A stretch of DNA of 40,343 nucleotides from positions 1-40,343 of the forward strand of contig JAJCXT010000036.1 in assembly GCA_029263295.1 (NCBI GenBank), in the 5' to 3' direction. Made by a program: the position numbers and the translations under genes. Positions within the stretch are counted from its first letter, which is position 1, and every line of letters starts with the position of its first letter. Shown one piece after another: positions 16,536 to 25,531 of this stretch. The notes under the pieces are model-generated. The model had not been told where the DNA came from. It ran no database searches and was given only the letters and a program-made list of their open reading frames with translations. Source of the DNA: Acidobacteriota bacterium (GTDB lineage: Bacteria; Acidobacteriota; UBA890; WLXD01).

Positions 16536-19352
16536 TCAGGAACATCCCGACGTTGAACCGCAGTTCTGGCACTTGTGACAATTACCGTTGACTACCATCA
16601 GGGATCCACAGTCCGGGCAGGTCGGTGCGTCAGTCGGAGAGACGAACGCTACCGCTACAGGGGGAGCTGCGGCTGGCTGGGCCTCGTTGTCGCCGCCGCC
16701 GGCCGCGCTAACCGCCTCGATGGACTGCTCGGGCGCTGCGATCAGCCCGATCTCGACCTTCTCCTCTTCGCTGAGGAAACGGTTAGCCATCCAACGGAAG
16801 ATGTAGTCGGTGATCGACTTGGCGAACGGAATCTCCTGATTGCCGGTGTACCCGGAAGGCTCGAAACGAGCGTTCGAACACTTTTGCACCAGGAACTTGA
16901 GCGGCACGCCGTACTGCAGCGCGAACGAGGTCATGCTGGCGAAGGAGTCCATGAGCCCGGAGATCGTCGATCCCTCCTTGGCCATGGTGATGAACACTTC
17001 GCCGGGCTTGCCATCCTCGTACAGGCCCACAGTTATGTAGCCCTTGTGCCCGGCAATACCGAACTTGTGGGTGATCGAGTGGCGCTCGTCGGCCAGCTTG
17101 CGCCGCACGGGGCCCGCGACTACGACCTCAGGCCGTTTCTCGCGCTTGCCCTCAGCGCTGGTCGCCAGTGGCTGCGCCATCTTGCTGCCGTCGCGATAGA
17201 TCGCCACCGCTTTGATGCCGAGCCGCCATGCCTCCATGTAGGCATCGCCGATCTCTTCGACCGTCGACTCCGACGGCATGTTCACCGTCTTCGAGATGGC
17301 TCCGGAGATGAACGGTTGGGTCGCGGCCAGCATGCGGATATGCCCCATGTGGTGAATCGACCGCTCGCCGGCAGGGGCGCGGAAAGCGCAATCGAAGATC
17401 GCCAGGTGCTTGTCCTGCAGCTGATCCGCACCTTCGATCGTGCCGACCTCATCGATGTGCGCGACGATGCTCTCGACCTGATCGGACGTGTAGCCGAGCT
17501 TCTGAAGCGCTGTTGGTACCGACTCGTTGACGATCTTCAACGTACCGCCGCCAACCAGACGCTTGTGCTTCACGAGCGCCAGATCTGGCTCCACGCCAGT
17601 CGTGTCGCAGTCCATCATGAAGCTGATCGTGCCCGTGGGTGCCAGCACCGTCGCCTGAGCGTTGCGGTAGCCGTGCTCCTCGCCGAGCTCCACCGCGCGG
17701 TCCCAGACCTCGCGGGCTCCACGGGCCAGTGATGCCGATACCTGCGATTCGTCGAGGTCATACGCGGCGTCGCGATGCATCCGCATGACGCCGAGCATGG
17801 GCTCCTCGTTCTCCTGATAACCCGCGAACGGCCCCTTCACCGTGGCGATGCGAGCGGACTGGGCATAGGCCTCGCCGGTCATTACGGCGGTGAGTGCGGC
17901 AGCCTGCGATCGACCCGCATCGGAGTCGTAGGGCAGGCCCTGGTGCATCAGCAGTGCGCCGAGGTTGGCGTAGCCGAGACCGAGAGGCCGATAGTCGTGC
18001 GAGTTCTTGGTTACCGATTCGGTCGGGTAGTCGGCGTAGCCCACGACAATCTCCATCGCGGTGAACGTCGTCGCTACTGCCCGTCGGTAGCTGTGGACAT
18101 CGAACGTGCCGTCTTCCTGGAGGAACTTGAGCAGGTTGAGGGACGCGAGGTTGCACGCCGTCTCATCAAGGAACATGTACTCGGAGCACGGGTTCGAACC
18201 GTAGATACGATCGGTCGCCTTACAGGTGTGCCAGCGGTTGATCGTGTCGTCGAACTGCATCCCGGGATCGCCGCAATGCCATGTTTCGTATGCGATCTTG
18301 CCCATCAGGTCGCGAGCGGGGATAGTCGAGATCGGCTCGCGGGCGACGCGCCCCAGCGTCTGCCAGTCCTCGCCGCGCTCTGCTGCCTGCATGAACGCGT
18401 CTGTCGCGCGCACGGAGTGGTTGGCGTTCTGGAAGAACACAGAGCCGTAGGCCTCGCCGTCGAGGGCCGGGTCGTAGCCCGCCTCGATCAGCGCCCATGC
18501 TTTGCGCTCTTCCGAACCCTTGCACTCGATGAACTCCACGACGTCGGGGTGGTCGACATCCAGAATGATCATCTTCGCTGCACGCCGTGTCTTGCCACCA
18601 CTCTTGATCACGCCGGCGAAAGCGTCGAAGCCCTTCATGAACGAGACCGGACCGGAGGCAATGCCACCGCCGGAGAGCTGTTCCGCGGAACCACGCAGCC
18701 GCGACAGGTTCACGCCAGCGCCCGAGCCCCACTTGAAGATGAGTCCCTCGGTCTTGGCGAGATCCAGAATCGACTCCATGGTGTCGTCGACGTGGTTGAT
18801 GTAACAGGCCGACGCTTGCTGCCGCTCGCCTTCAACGCCGAGGTTGAACCAGACAGGCGAGTTGAAGGCCACGTACTGGTGCAGGAGCAAGTGCGTGAGC
18901 TCTTCCGAGAACACCTCGGCGGACTCGTCGCTATCGAAATAGCCGCCGTCGATGCCCCACTGGGTGATGCGCCCGACGACTCTGCCGATGAGTTGTTTCA
19001 GGCTGGTCTCGCGTTCTGACGTGCCCATCTGGCCGTGGAAGTACTTCGAGGCGACGATGTTGGTCGCCCGCTGACTCCAGAACACGGGGAACTGCACTTC
19101 CCTTTGTTCGAATACGATCTCGCCCGTGTGGCGCTCGATCAGCGCGTCGCGCTGTTCCCATTCGACCGCATCGTATGGGTGAACGCTATCCGTCGAGAAA
19201 TAACGCGAGAAGCTCAGTCCGGATGGGCTTGCTTCGCCTTCCGTCGAGCCTGGTGTGCTCTGCTGCTCACGAGTGGGCGCAGACGCGCTCTTGCCGGGAT
19301 CGGCAGCGTTTGAGGTGCTAGAACCGGGAGGTTGGTTCTTCTCTGGCGGCAT
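16536..19352 (-). CDS. nrdJ: Adenosylcobalamin-dependent (class II) ribonucleotide reductase
   Basis: This 938-residue enzyme reduces ribonucleotides to deoxyribonucleotides using coenzyme B12, independent of oxygen. It has a low-complexity N-terminus of about 45 residues and the redox Cys in ASACYINHVDDTM. The active-site block is NPCSEYMFLDETACNLASLNL, with Asn, Cys and Glu in place and the partner Cys following. It also has VLAPTGTISFMMDCDTTGVEP. A C-terminal zinc-ribbon-like tail with CPDCG, CHKCQNCG and a final CS resembles tails that recycle the active-site disulfide. Length and motifs are those of the long NrdJ family. Upstream lie a sigma-70 promoter and two NrdR-like boxes; GGAG precedes the ATG. 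Confidence 0.96.
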   Translation of the reverse strand: MPPEKNQPPGSSTSNAADPGKSASAPTREQQSTPGSTEGEASPSGLSFSRYFSTDSVHPYDAVEWEQRDALIERHTGEIVFEQREVQFPVFWSQRATNIVASKYFHGQMGTSERETSLKQLIGRVVGRITQWGIDGGYFDSDESAEVFSEELTHLLLHQYVAFNSPVWFNLGVEGERQQASACYINHVDDTMESILDLAKTEGLIFKWGSGAGVNLSRLRGSAEQLSGGGIASGPVSFMKGFDAFAGVIKSGGKTRRAAKMIILDVDHPDVVEFIECKGSEERKAWALIEAGYDPALDGEAYGSVFFQNANHSVRATDAFMQAAERGEDWQTLGRVAREPISTIPARDLMGKIAYETWHCGDPGMQFDDTINRWHTCKATDRIYGSNPCSEYMFLDETACNLASLNLLKFLQEDGTFDVHSYRRAVATTFTAMEIVVGYADYPTESVTKNSHDYRPLGLGYANLGALLMHQGLPYDSDAGRSQAAALTAVMTGEAYAQSARIATVKGPFAGYQENEEPMLGVMRMHRDAAYDLDESQVSASLARGAREVWDRAVELGEEHGYRNAQATVLAPTGTISFMMDCDTTGVEPDLALVKHKRLVGGGTLKIVNESVPTALQKLGYTSDQVESIVAHIDEVGTIEGADQLQDKHLAIFDCAFRAPAGERSIHHMGHIRMLAATQPFISGAISKTVNMPSESTVEEIGDAYMEAWRLGIKAVAIYRDGSKMAQPLATSAEGKREKRPEVVVAGPVRRKLADERHSITHKFGIAGHKGYITVGLYEDGKPGEVFITMAKEGSTISGLMDSFASMTSFALQYGVPLKFLVQKCSNARFEPSGYTGNQEIPFAKSITDYIFRWMANRFLSEEEKVEIGLIAAPEQSIEAVSAAGGGDNEAQPAAAPPVAVAFVSPTDAPTCPDCGSLMVVNGNCHKCQNCGSTSGCS

Positions 19353-19432
19353 GGAGCGTTCTCCGAGGTTAGGGGCGCATCACGGCGGGTCTCACAGCGC
19401 TGCCGGGAGGATGGCGGCGCAAAGGCTCCCTA

Positions 19433-19461
19433 CTTGTACTGGCTGACTTGGGCATAGTCAA
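19433..19461 (-). promoter_or_regulatory. Sigma-70 promoter of nrdJ
   Basis: On the minus strand TTGACT (19461-19456), a 17-bp spacer and TACAAG (19438-19433) match consensus at five and four of six bases. Transcription would start near 19426, giving a leader of about 74 bases with GGAG before the nrdJ ATG. Confidence 0.6.
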
Positions 19462-19468
19462 GACGGAC

Positions 19469-19516
19469 ACCACAAGATGTGGGGTGTCCGTCTTAACAGG
19501 CCTACGAGATAGTGTG
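19469..19516 (-). promoter_or_regulatory. Pair of NrdR-box-like sites upstream of nrdJ
   Basis: Read on the minus strand, box 1 (19516-19501) is CACACTATCTCGTAGG and box 2 (19484-19469) is CCCCACATCTTGTGGT. Their ATCT cores are exactly 32 bp apart, about three helical turns, which is the usual spacing for tandem boxes of the NrdR repressor of ribonucleotide reductase genes. Box 2 matches the known consensus (acaCwAtATaTwGtgt) better than box 1, of which mainly one half fits. Box 2 lies within a longer inverted repeat (AAGACGGACACC with GGTGTCCGTCTT). A DnaA-box-like TTTTCCACA overlaps box 1 (19521-19513). Confidence 0.55.
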
Positions 19517-19574
19517 GAAAACGTGTTGAAAACGCCCGGGGGGCATAAACCGCGTGGAGACAGGGTGTTCAGCG

Positions 19575-19695
19575 GCTGCCGTGTTCACCGGCAGCGGAAC
19601 TTTGTTCGCCTTACGGCGAAAACGGGGCGTAGCACTGTGTGCATAAGTTCCGTCGATTTTTTTGGCCGGAACCGCTCAGTGTCTCCCGGTGGGAG
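19575..19695. other. Cluster of short hairpins upstream of fdxA
   Basis: Four inverted repeats occur in 121 bp: GCTGCCG/CGGCAGC (19575-19595), TTCGCC-TTAC-GGCGAA (19605-19620), GTTCCG/CGGAAC (19647-19672, enclosing T7) and CTCCC-GGT-GGGAG (19683-19695). Such density outside coding DNA could be a structured leader or small RNA on either strand. No known RNA family was recognised. Confidence 0.35.
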
Positions 19696-19835
19696 CGTCC
19701 ATTGCTCGTTTTGTGCTGCCGATGGGCTTGTTTTCCGCGCCCGCGCACTGTGTTATGTTGGCCGCTCGAATGAAGCGACGAATGTTCCGAAGCCCATCAC
19801 CAGAGACCGAACGTCGTAGGTAGGAGAGAGCCAGG

Positions 19836-20135
19836 ATGACCTACATCATCGCCGAACCATGCGTGAACGTGCGCGACCGCGCGTGCGTCGAAGTTTGCCC
19901 CGTTGACTGCATCTATGAAGTGGACGACGACTCGGGCGTCAGCGCGCACGGTGTCAAGGCTCCGGAAGGCAAGGAGCAGATCCTCTACATCCATCCAGAT
20001 GAGTGCATCGACTGCGGTGCGTGCGAGCCGGTCTGCCCGGTGGACGCCATCTTCATGGACGAAGAGGTGCCAGATAAGTGGCAGGAGTACACGCCGCTCA
20101 ACTACGTGCTCTCCGACGTCGAATTCGACGGCTGA
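19836..20135 (+). CDS. fdxA: FdxA-type ferredoxin (two iron-sulfur clusters)
   Basis: This 99-residue soluble electron carrier has its first cysteine set at C9, C17, C21 and C25 ([17 protein letters not shown]) and its second at C57, C60, C63 and C67 ([12 protein letters not shown]). This layout matches 7Fe/8Fe FdxA ferredoxins, with LYIHPDEC and a C-terminal tail after [13 protein letters not shown]. About 15 extra residues ([17 protein letters not shown]) separate the two cluster motifs compared with short actinobacterial FdxA. GGAGAG lies upstream of the ATG. A rho-independent terminator follows closely, so the gene is probably monocistronic. Confidence 0.95.
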   Translation: MTYIIAEPCVNVRDRACVEVCPVDCIYEVDDDSGVSAHGVKAPEGKEQILYIHPDECIDCGACEPVCPVDAIFMDEEVPDKWQEYTPLNYVLSDVEFDG

Positions 20136-20166
20136 GGCAACGTCGGCAGTGCCGACACACGACTTC

Positions 20167-20200
20167 AACGGGCCGGCCTTCGGGTCGGCCCGTTTCTTGT
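20167..20200 (+). terminator. Rho-independent terminator of fdxA
   Basis: AACGGGCCGGCC (20167-20178), a TTCG tetraloop, then GGTCGGCCCGTT (20183-20194) form a 12-bp GC-rich stem with one G-T pair. The T-rich TCTTGT follows. It lies 32 bp after the ferredoxin stop. Confidence 0.9.
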
Positions 20201-20238
20201 CGGGCCCAGGCTCGCGGGGCGGGGCGGTTAGCCGGCGA

Positions 20239-20601
20239 CTACTCGTCGTCGCCGCTATGAACTTCGAGTTCGTTGACGATGCTTCCCACTCCGTCAACGC
20301 CCTTGGCGATCAGCTCGGCGAGCTGTAACTGTTCGACGGTGGCCACTGTCCCCGACAGGGTGACTTCGTCGTCTTCGGCCTCTACCGAGATTCCGCCAAA
20401 GAGGGCGAAGTCCTTCTGCAGGGCGAGCGCCGTGCGCACGCGAGTTTCGAGTTGCAGATGCCTGGCGCCGCGGCCGGCTTCTTCGATCGCCTCACCAGCG
20501 TTGTCGCCGAGAAAACCGAAGTCGACCGGGCCGTCCACAACCAGCATCACCGCGATCCCGGCGATCAACCCGATTACGAAAACGAAGAGACTGCGGCGCA
20601 T
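20239..20601 (-). CDS. BON-domain protein with N-terminal membrane anchor
   Basis: This 120-residue protein has N-terminal MRRSLFVFVIGLIAGIAVML, a single membrane helix or signal anchor. A BON domain follows at about 50-115: LETRVRTALALQKDFALFGGISVE, then DEVTLSGTVATVEQLQLAELIA and VDGVGSIVNELEV. BON domains are small alpha/beta modules thought to bind membranes or periplasmic surfaces, as in OsmY. The substrate is unknown. AGGGGG precedes the ATG. Divergent from the FG-GAP giant gene. Confidence 0.85.
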   Translation of the reverse strand: MRRSLFVFVIGLIAGIAVMLVVDGPVDFGFLGDNAGEAIEEAGRGARHLQLETRVRTALALQKDFALFGGISVEAEDDEVTLSGTVATVEQLQLAELIAKGVDGVGSIVNELEVHSGDDE

Positions 20602-20629
20602 CCCGATCCCCCTGTTGGTGCAAGCTGCA

Positions 20630-20635
20630 ACTATA
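20630..20635 (-). promoter_or_regulatory. Possible -10 element of the BON-domain gene
   Basis: TATAGT (20635-20630, minus strand) matches five of six -10 bases and lies 29 bp before the ATG. No convincing -35 is found at the expected distance. Confidence 0.35.
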
Positions 20636-20727
20636 CCGCGCTGCCGCTACGCGTAGACTCTGTCCAGCGCGACTCTGGCGAGGATGCCCGCGCCCCAATT
20701 CGTGTCGGACCGTAGTTGGAGGAAGTT

Positions 20728-23700
20728 GTGATCGGAGTGGCCAAGAAGACCTCTGGTGAAGCGGTGTGGACCGTCGTTCTCGGCGTGGCTGCCGCCGCCG
20801 CCGTGCTGGGTTGGACCCTGGCGGCGCAGCAAGGCGTCGATCTGCAGACCCTGCGCAATGAGGCTCAAGCGCTGTTCGAGGAGAAGCAAACGGTCGCCTC
20901 CGCGGCGGTCTTCGCGCGCGTTGTCGAGTCGGCCGATGCCTCGGCCTCCGACTGGCTGAACCTGGCGCTGGCGCGCTACGAACTTGGTGGCGAAGAGGGC
21001 GATGACGCCGAGATTCTCGCGGCGCTCGATCGTGCCGCTGAGCTGGATGGCGCCAACCCAGGATCACCTTACTTGCGTGGTCTCGTGCACGCACGGCGCG
21101 GTCGCGACGCGGAGGCCGTGGCGCAGTTCGCGGCAACCGCCGCGCTGGACGGTACTGATGCGGCGACGCTCTACAACTGGGCAGCGGTACTGCACAACCT
21201 GGGGCGAGTCGACGAAGCGCTCGAACTGTACGAAAGGGTTGCCGCGATGGGTTTCGATGTGGCCCAGCAGTTCTTCGTCTCGAGCCTGTACCGGGCGGGG
21301 CGGGCGCTCGCGGTACGTGACGGCATCGAGGTAGCGCGGCCGTACATCGAGCGATATCAGGAGTTTCAGCGGCGCCTGTCGCAGGCGCAGCGGGCTCCCA
21401 CCGCGCTGGAGGCTGGTCGTTACAAGCGGGTCGTTGTCCCGCGCGTCAACCTGGCGCCCGCGGCCCCCGCGACGGCGCGTGAGATCGGCTTTGACAGCGC
21501 CGCTCCGCTGGCCCTCCCACAGACGCCCTCGCCGCAGCATCTGGTGGTAGCCGATCTCGGCCAAGGTGTCCGGATCCTGTACGGGGCGTCGGCGGCAGGC
21601 GGAGCTGGTGCAGCCGCGAATGGCGAGCTTCTGGCGCTCGCGGCTGCCGACGGACCGATGGCCGTGGGCGACCACGATCGCGATGGCCAACCCGACGTTC
21701 TGGTGATGGGTGCTGAACAGACCGTGCTCCTGCGTGGCGTCGATGATTCCGCCACCGGACCACGCTTCGAGCCGGTTGCGAGTGAGGGCATCCCCTCACT
21801 CGCCCATGCAGTGCACGCGGTCTGGGTGGACGCTGATCACGATGGTGATCTGGACATCCTGGCGGCGACCGCTGAGACGGGAGCGGGCTTTCGGTGGATC
21901 GCCAATCACGGCGGCGGCAGCTTCGCCGAGGTGACAACTGCCGCGGGGCTCGGGGGCCCTGCGGCGAAGCAGGTCGCCTGGGCTGATTTCGACGACGACA
22001 GCGATGTCGACTTCTGGATACTCGGCGAAGACGGGACGGGTGCCCTCTACAGCAACGCCCGCGGCGGCCGCTTCGAGGAGATCGCGGGTGCCGTTGGGGC
22101 TGCCGGGCCGGGTGGCGTGACCGCGGTAGTGGCGGAGGACATGAACAACGACGGCTGGTTCGATCTCGTGCTGGGCGGGGCTGAGGGCGTGGTCGTGATG
22201 GCGAACAACGGTGACGGCACGTTCCGCACAGTTGAACTCGGCGTGGCCCCAGCCGAGGAGGTGCTCGCTGCCGATCTGAACAACGACGGCTGGCTCGATC
22301 TGGTGCTCGATGGCGGGCGCGCGCTGGTGAACTCCGGCGAACTCTCGTTCTTGCCGCTGGCGCATCCCGCTTTTTCCGACGGTGTGCTGGTGGCGCTCGC
22401 CGATCGCACGGGCGACGGTGCCGTCGACATGCTGATGCGATCTGGCGATGAACTCCGATGGGTCACTCAGGAGGCGCCGGTAGGCAACTGGACGAGGGTG
22501 GCTCTCGATGGCGTGAAGGCCAACCTCAGGGGAATCGGGGCTGTGGTCGAGGCGAAGTCGGGCGGTCTGTATCAGCGACGGATGCAGCGCGGGCGTTGGC
22601 TGCACTTCGGGCTAGGCGACGGTGATCTGATCGATGTCGTCCGGATCACCTGGCCCAACGGCATCATCCAGAACGAAACCGGCGTCGCGAGCAACGCGGC
22701 CCTCGGCCCGATCGGCGAGGTCGAGCGTCTGGAGGGTTCGTGCCCGCTGCTGTACACCTGGGATGGTCAGGAGTGGCGCTTCATCAACGAGGTGCTCGGG
22801 GTGGCGCCGCTCGGCATGCCGCTGGCCACCGATGTCATTCATCCGGCGGACTTCGACGAGTACGTGCCGATCCCCGGTGCCGCGCTGCAGGCGCGTGACG
22901 GGATGTTCGAGGTGCGGCTGACCGAGGAGTTGCGCGAGGCTGGTTACTTGGACGCGGTGCGACTACTGGCGGTCGACAGACCGGCTGGGATAAAGACGAT
23001 TCCCGACGAACGCTTCATCGCACCCCCACATCCGGAGTTCGGCATCTATGCGGTCTCGGCCCCGATGCCGGTGACGGCGCGGGACCAGAACGACCGCGAC
23101 TGGACTGCCGAGCTCGTGCAGGTGGATAGAAACTGGGCGCGCCCCTTCGATCCCTACCTGTACGAAGGGCTGGCGACCGATCACAGTCTCGAATTGACTT
23201 TGCCGCAAGTGGCGGAGATGGCCGACGGCACCGAGGCGCGGCTGTTTCTCACGGGCTGGGTGTACTGGGCGACGGGGTCCATAAACCTGCAGGTGGACCA
23301 GGATCCGCGCGTGACGTTTGCTCCTGTCGCGCTGGAGGTTCCTGATGGCGATGGCGGCTGGCGGATAGCGATCCCCGACATAGGACTGCCCAATGCCAAG
23401 AACACCACGCTCGTTGTCGACCTGGCCGGACACCTGGTTGCGGCCGACCCGAGAGTGAGGTTGACCACCACCATGCGCCTCTATTGGGATGCCGCGTTCT
23501 ACACGTTGGGGGATGGAGCCGCGCGTTACCGTCCAACCGGCGACTGGCAGTCTGCCTGGCGTGTGCCCGAAGCTGGGCCGCTCAGCATGGTCACCAGCGA
23601 CATGGTCGCCGGCGACGGGAACGATCCCCTGCGCGTGCACGTGCTGGCGCCGTCGTCGGCCGACATCCGCTGGCGCGGTTTCTCCGCGTTGCAGCGGGGT

Positions 23701-24108
23701 GCCGACGGTTTCGAGACTTTCGACTACGCCACGGTCGCCAGCGATTCGAACTGGAATCAGCATCGCGGCAGCTACACGCGTTACGGACCGGTCGGCGAAC
23801 TATTGTCCAGCGCCGATGATCGCCTGGTGCTCGTCGGCACCGGCGACGAAGTTGCGGTGCGGTTCAGCGACAACCTCCCGCCACTCCCGGAGGGTTGGCA
23901 ACGCGACTGGCTGCTCTACCTCAACGGTTGGGTCAAGGACGGCGACCCGAACACGCTCGGTGGTGAGCGCGTCGAGCCCTTGCCGTACCACGCGATGGAC
24001 GCGTATCGCGACGGCACTGGCGAAGAGCCCGCGACGGATGACTGGCGCGCGCTCTACAACACGCGCGCGGCGCGGGCGGTCAACCCGCCGCTGCGGCCAC
24101 AACGCTGA
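20728..24108 (+). CDS. Large exported TPR / FG-GAP / ASPIC-UnbV protein
   Basis: This protein of about 1126 residues has an N-terminal signal or anchor (MIGVAKKTSGEAVWTV then an Ala-rich core). TPR-like helices span about 30-210 (AEAVAQFAATAALDG, LYNWAAVLHNLGRVDEALELYERV). FG-GAP/VCBS beta-propeller repeats carry Ca-binding loops such as DHDRDGQPD, DADHDGDLD, DMNNDGWFD and DLNNDGWLD. An ASPIC/UnbV module follows (LRGIGAVVEAKSG...IDVVRITWPNGIIQNE). The final 450 residues contain CPLLYTWDGQEWRFINEVLG and are seen in similar giant proteins, without known function. It is probably an extracytoplasmic binding protein. GTG 20728 was chosen because GGAGG lies five bases upstream; an in-frame TTG at 20716 is less likely. 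Confidence 0.8.
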   Translation: MIGVAKKTSGEAVWTVVLGVAAAAAVLGWTLAAQQGVDLQTLRNEAQALFEEKQTVASAAVFARVVESADASASDWLNLALARYELGGEEGDDAEILAALDRAAELDGANPGSPYLRGLVHARRGRDAEAVAQFAATAALDGTDAATLYNWAAVLHNLGRVDEALELYERVAAMGFDVAQQFFVSSLYRAGRALAVRDGIEVARPYIERYQEFQRRLSQAQRAPTALEAGRYKRVVVPRVNLAPAAPATAREIGFDSAAPLALPQTPSPQHLVVADLGQGVRILYGASAAGGAGAAANGELLALAAADGPMAVGDHDRDGQPDVLVMGAEQTVLLRGVDDSATGPRFEPVASEGIPSLAHAVHAVWVDADHDGDLDILAATAETGAGFRWIANHGGGSFAEVTTAAGLGGPAAKQVAWADFDDDSDVDFWILGEDGTGALYSNARGGRFEEIAGAVGAAGPGGVTAVVAEDMNNDGWFDLVLGGAEGVVVMANNGDGTFRTVELGVAPAEEVLAADLNNDGWLDLVLDGGRALVNSGELSFLPLAHPAFSDGVLVALADRTGDGAVDMLMRSGDELRWVTQEAPVGNWTRVALDGVKANLRGIGAVVEAKSGGLYQRRMQRGRWLHFGLGDGDLIDVVRITWPNGIIQNETGVASNAALGPIGEVERLEGSCPLLYTWDGQEWRFINEVLGVAPLGMPLATDVIHPADFDEYVPIPGAALQARDGMFEVRLTEELREAGYLDAVRLLAVDRPAGIKTIPDERFIAPPHPEFGIYAVSAPMPVTARDQNDRDWTAELVQVDRNWARPFDPYLYEGLATDHSLELTLPQVAEMADGTEARLFLTGWVYWATGSINLQVDQDPRVTFAPVALEVPDGDGGWRIAIPDIGLPNAKNTTLVVDLAGHLVAADPRVRLTTTMRLYWDAAFYTLGDGAARYRPTGDWQSAWRVPEAGPLSMVTSDMVAGDGNDPLRVHVLAPSSADIRWRGFSALQRGADGFETFDYATVASDSNWNQHRGSYTRYGPVGELLSSADDRLVLVGTGDEVAVRFSDNLPPLPEGWQRDWLLYLNGWVKDGDPNTLGGERVEPLPYHAMDAYRDGTGEEPATDDWRALYNTRAARAVNPPLRPQR

Positions 24109-24115
24109 TCACGGC

Positions 24116-24634
24116 TCAGACCGGATCGCGGATGTAGTCCTCGAACGTGAAGGCGTGCTCGTTGCGCTCGTCGGCTTCGTGCCGGGCGCTGCGCTCTAGG
24201 TGCCACTCGCTGAGCGCCAGTTCGGGAAAGTAGACGTCGCCGTCGACCTCGGCATGGACACGAGTCAGGTACAGACGGTCGGCGAGCGGCAGGGCCGCCG
24301 CGAATAGGCGACGGCCGCCCAGAATGAAGGCGACCTCGGCGTCGGCTACCGCAGCGAGCGCCTGGACCAGTTCGCCGCGGACCTCTACGCCCGCGGCCGC
24401 GAATCCGGGTGAACGGCTGAGGACGATGTTGTGGCGGCCGGGCAACGGTCGTCCCATCGACTCGTAGGTCAGTCGCCCCATCACTACCGGGTGCCCCAGG
24501 GTCAGCGACTTGAAGCGGCGCAGGTCGTCGGACAGACGCCATGGCAGGTCGTTGTCGCGGCCGATGATGCCGTTGTTGGCAATCGCTGCAATGATCGCGA
24601 CCGTGCGGGGCCGAGTCGCCGTAGCTTCTGTCAT
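24116..24634 (-). CDS. folA: Dihydrofolate reductase
   Basis: This 172-residue enzyme reduces dihydrofolate to tetrahydrofolate with NADPH, regenerating the folate oxidised by thymidylate synthase. Family motifs: [20 protein letters not shown] (substrate loop, with the catalytic acid in [13 protein letters not shown]), [25 protein letters not shown] (NADPH binding), [22 protein letters not shown] and a C-terminal FTFEDY. The ATG overlaps the stop of the upstream thymidylate synthase gene (ATGA), so translation is probably coupled. Confidence 0.95.
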   Translation of the reverse strand: MTEATATRPRTVAIIAAIANNGIIGRDNDLPWRLSDDLRRFKSLTLGHPVVMGRLTYESMGRPLPGRHNIVLSRSPGFAAAGVEVRGELVQALAAVADAEVAFILGGRRLFAAALPLADRLYLTRVHAEVDGDVYFPELALSEWHLERSARHEADERNEHAFTFEDYIRDPV

Positions 24635-25425
24635 ACGGCGATGGGCGCTTTGATGTGAGGGTGTGGATCGTAGTTCGACAGTACGAAGTCGTCGAAGCGA
24701 AACCCGTCAATCTCGCGCACGTCCGGATTGAGCGTCATGGTCGGGCGACCGCGAGGATCTCTGGCCAGCTGCTCGGCGGCCTGTTCCAGGTGGTTGCTGT
24801 ACAGGTGGGCGTCGCCGAAGGTGTGCACGAAGTCACCTGGCTCGTGTCCCGTGACCTGCGCCACCATCATCGTCAGCAGAGCGTACGAAGCGATGTTGAA
24901 CGGCACACCGAGAAAGATGTCCGCGCTGCGCTGGTAGAGCTGGCACGAGACCCGGCCGTCGCGCACGTAGAACTGAAACATCGTGTGGCAGGGGGGGAGA
25001 GCCATGCTCTCGATGGCGGGCACATTCCACGCGGATACGAGCAGGCGGCGTGACGTAGGATTCGTCCGGATCTCGTTGATGAGCCACGCGATTTGGTCCA
25101 CGTGGCCGCCGCCGGGCGCGGGCCAGCTGCGCCACTGGTAGCCGTAGATGGGCCCGAGCTCTCCGTTCTCGTCGGCCCAGTCGTCCCAGATCTTCACGCC
25201 GTGTTCGCGCAGGTAGGCGGTGTTCGTCGACCCCTGCAGGAACCATAGAAGCTCGTGGATGATCGATTTCAGGTGCAGCTTCTTCGTGGTGACCAGCGGA
25301 AACCCCTCCGCCAGGTCGAAGCGCATCTGATGGCCGAAAACACTACGGGTACCGGTGCCGGTTCGGTCGTCCTTGTGGGCGCCCGTCTCGAGCACCCGCG
25401 TCATCAGATCCAGGTACGGTCGCAT
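24631..25425 (-). CDS. thyA: Thymidylate synthase
   Basis: This 264-residue enzyme methylates dUMP to dTMP using methylene-tetrahydrofolate. Conserved blocks: [19 protein letters not shown] (phosphate-binding Arg), [35 protein letters not shown] with the nucleophilic Cys, [22 protein letters not shown], and HLYSNHLEQ. The length is exactly that of the short ThyA type. The ATG at 25425 with GGAG upstream gives the standard [12 protein letters not shown] start; the longer open frame before it has no homology. Divergent from lipA, first gene of a thyA-folA operon. Confidence 0.97.
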   Translation of the reverse strand: MRPYLDLMTRVLETGAHKDDRTGTGTRSVFGHQMRFDLAEGFPLVTTKKLHLKSIIHELLWFLQGSTNTAYLREHGVKIWDDWADENGELGPIYGYQWRSWPAPGGGHVDQIAWLINEIRTNPTSRRLLVSAWNVPAIESMALPPCHTMFQFYVRDGRVSCQLYQRSADIFLGVPFNIASYALLTMMVAQVTGHEPGDFVHTFGDAHLYSNHLEQAAEQLARDPRGRPTMTLNPDVREIDGFRFDDFVLSNYDPHPHIKAPIAV

Positions 25426-25516
25426 CGTGCTTGTTCTCCGGTTGGCGCGGGCATTGTCGCACGGGGAGCCGTGCTGTTTGGGCGGCCTGTGCCCGCCATC
25501 GGATTCTGCGGTGATA

Positions 25517-25525
25517 TGGGATAAT
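25517..25525 (+). promoter_or_regulatory. Extended -10 promoter giving a predicted leaderless lipA mRNA
   Basis: TGGGATAAT (25517-25525) is an extended -10: TG, one base, then GATAAT, matching five of six bases. It ends exactly six bases before the lipA ATG at 25532. No -35 stands out, as expected for extended -10 promoters, and no Shine-Dalgarno is present. Confidence 0.5.
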
Positions 25526-25531
25526 CGCCGG

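Larger units (their letters stand above)
19353..19835. other. 483-bp divergent control region between nrdJ and fdxA
   Basis: The longest gap in the window. The nrdJ side holds a promoter and paired NrdR-like boxes. The fdxA side holds a run of short hairpins and a possible -10 (TATGTT, near 19754) for the ferredoxin gene. Short open frames exist but none looks like a protein gene. No tRNA cloverleaf and no cobalamin riboswitch core were recognised. Confidence 0.6.

Noticed and set aside
18180..18210. GGTTCGAACC resembling a tRNA T-loop
   Set aside because: Lies inside the NrdJ active-site coding region (NPCSEYM area); no acceptor or anticodon stem around it.
17775..19019. Long plus-strand open frame opposite nrdJ
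   Set aside because: Antisense to conserved NrdJ coding sequence, no signal or domain features.
19353..19440. GAGACCCGCC resembling a B12-box, suggesting an adenosylcobalamin riboswitch before nrdJ
   Set aside because: Other conserved core parts (GCCACTG, GGGAA and the long paired arms) are absent and the leader is only about 74 bases.
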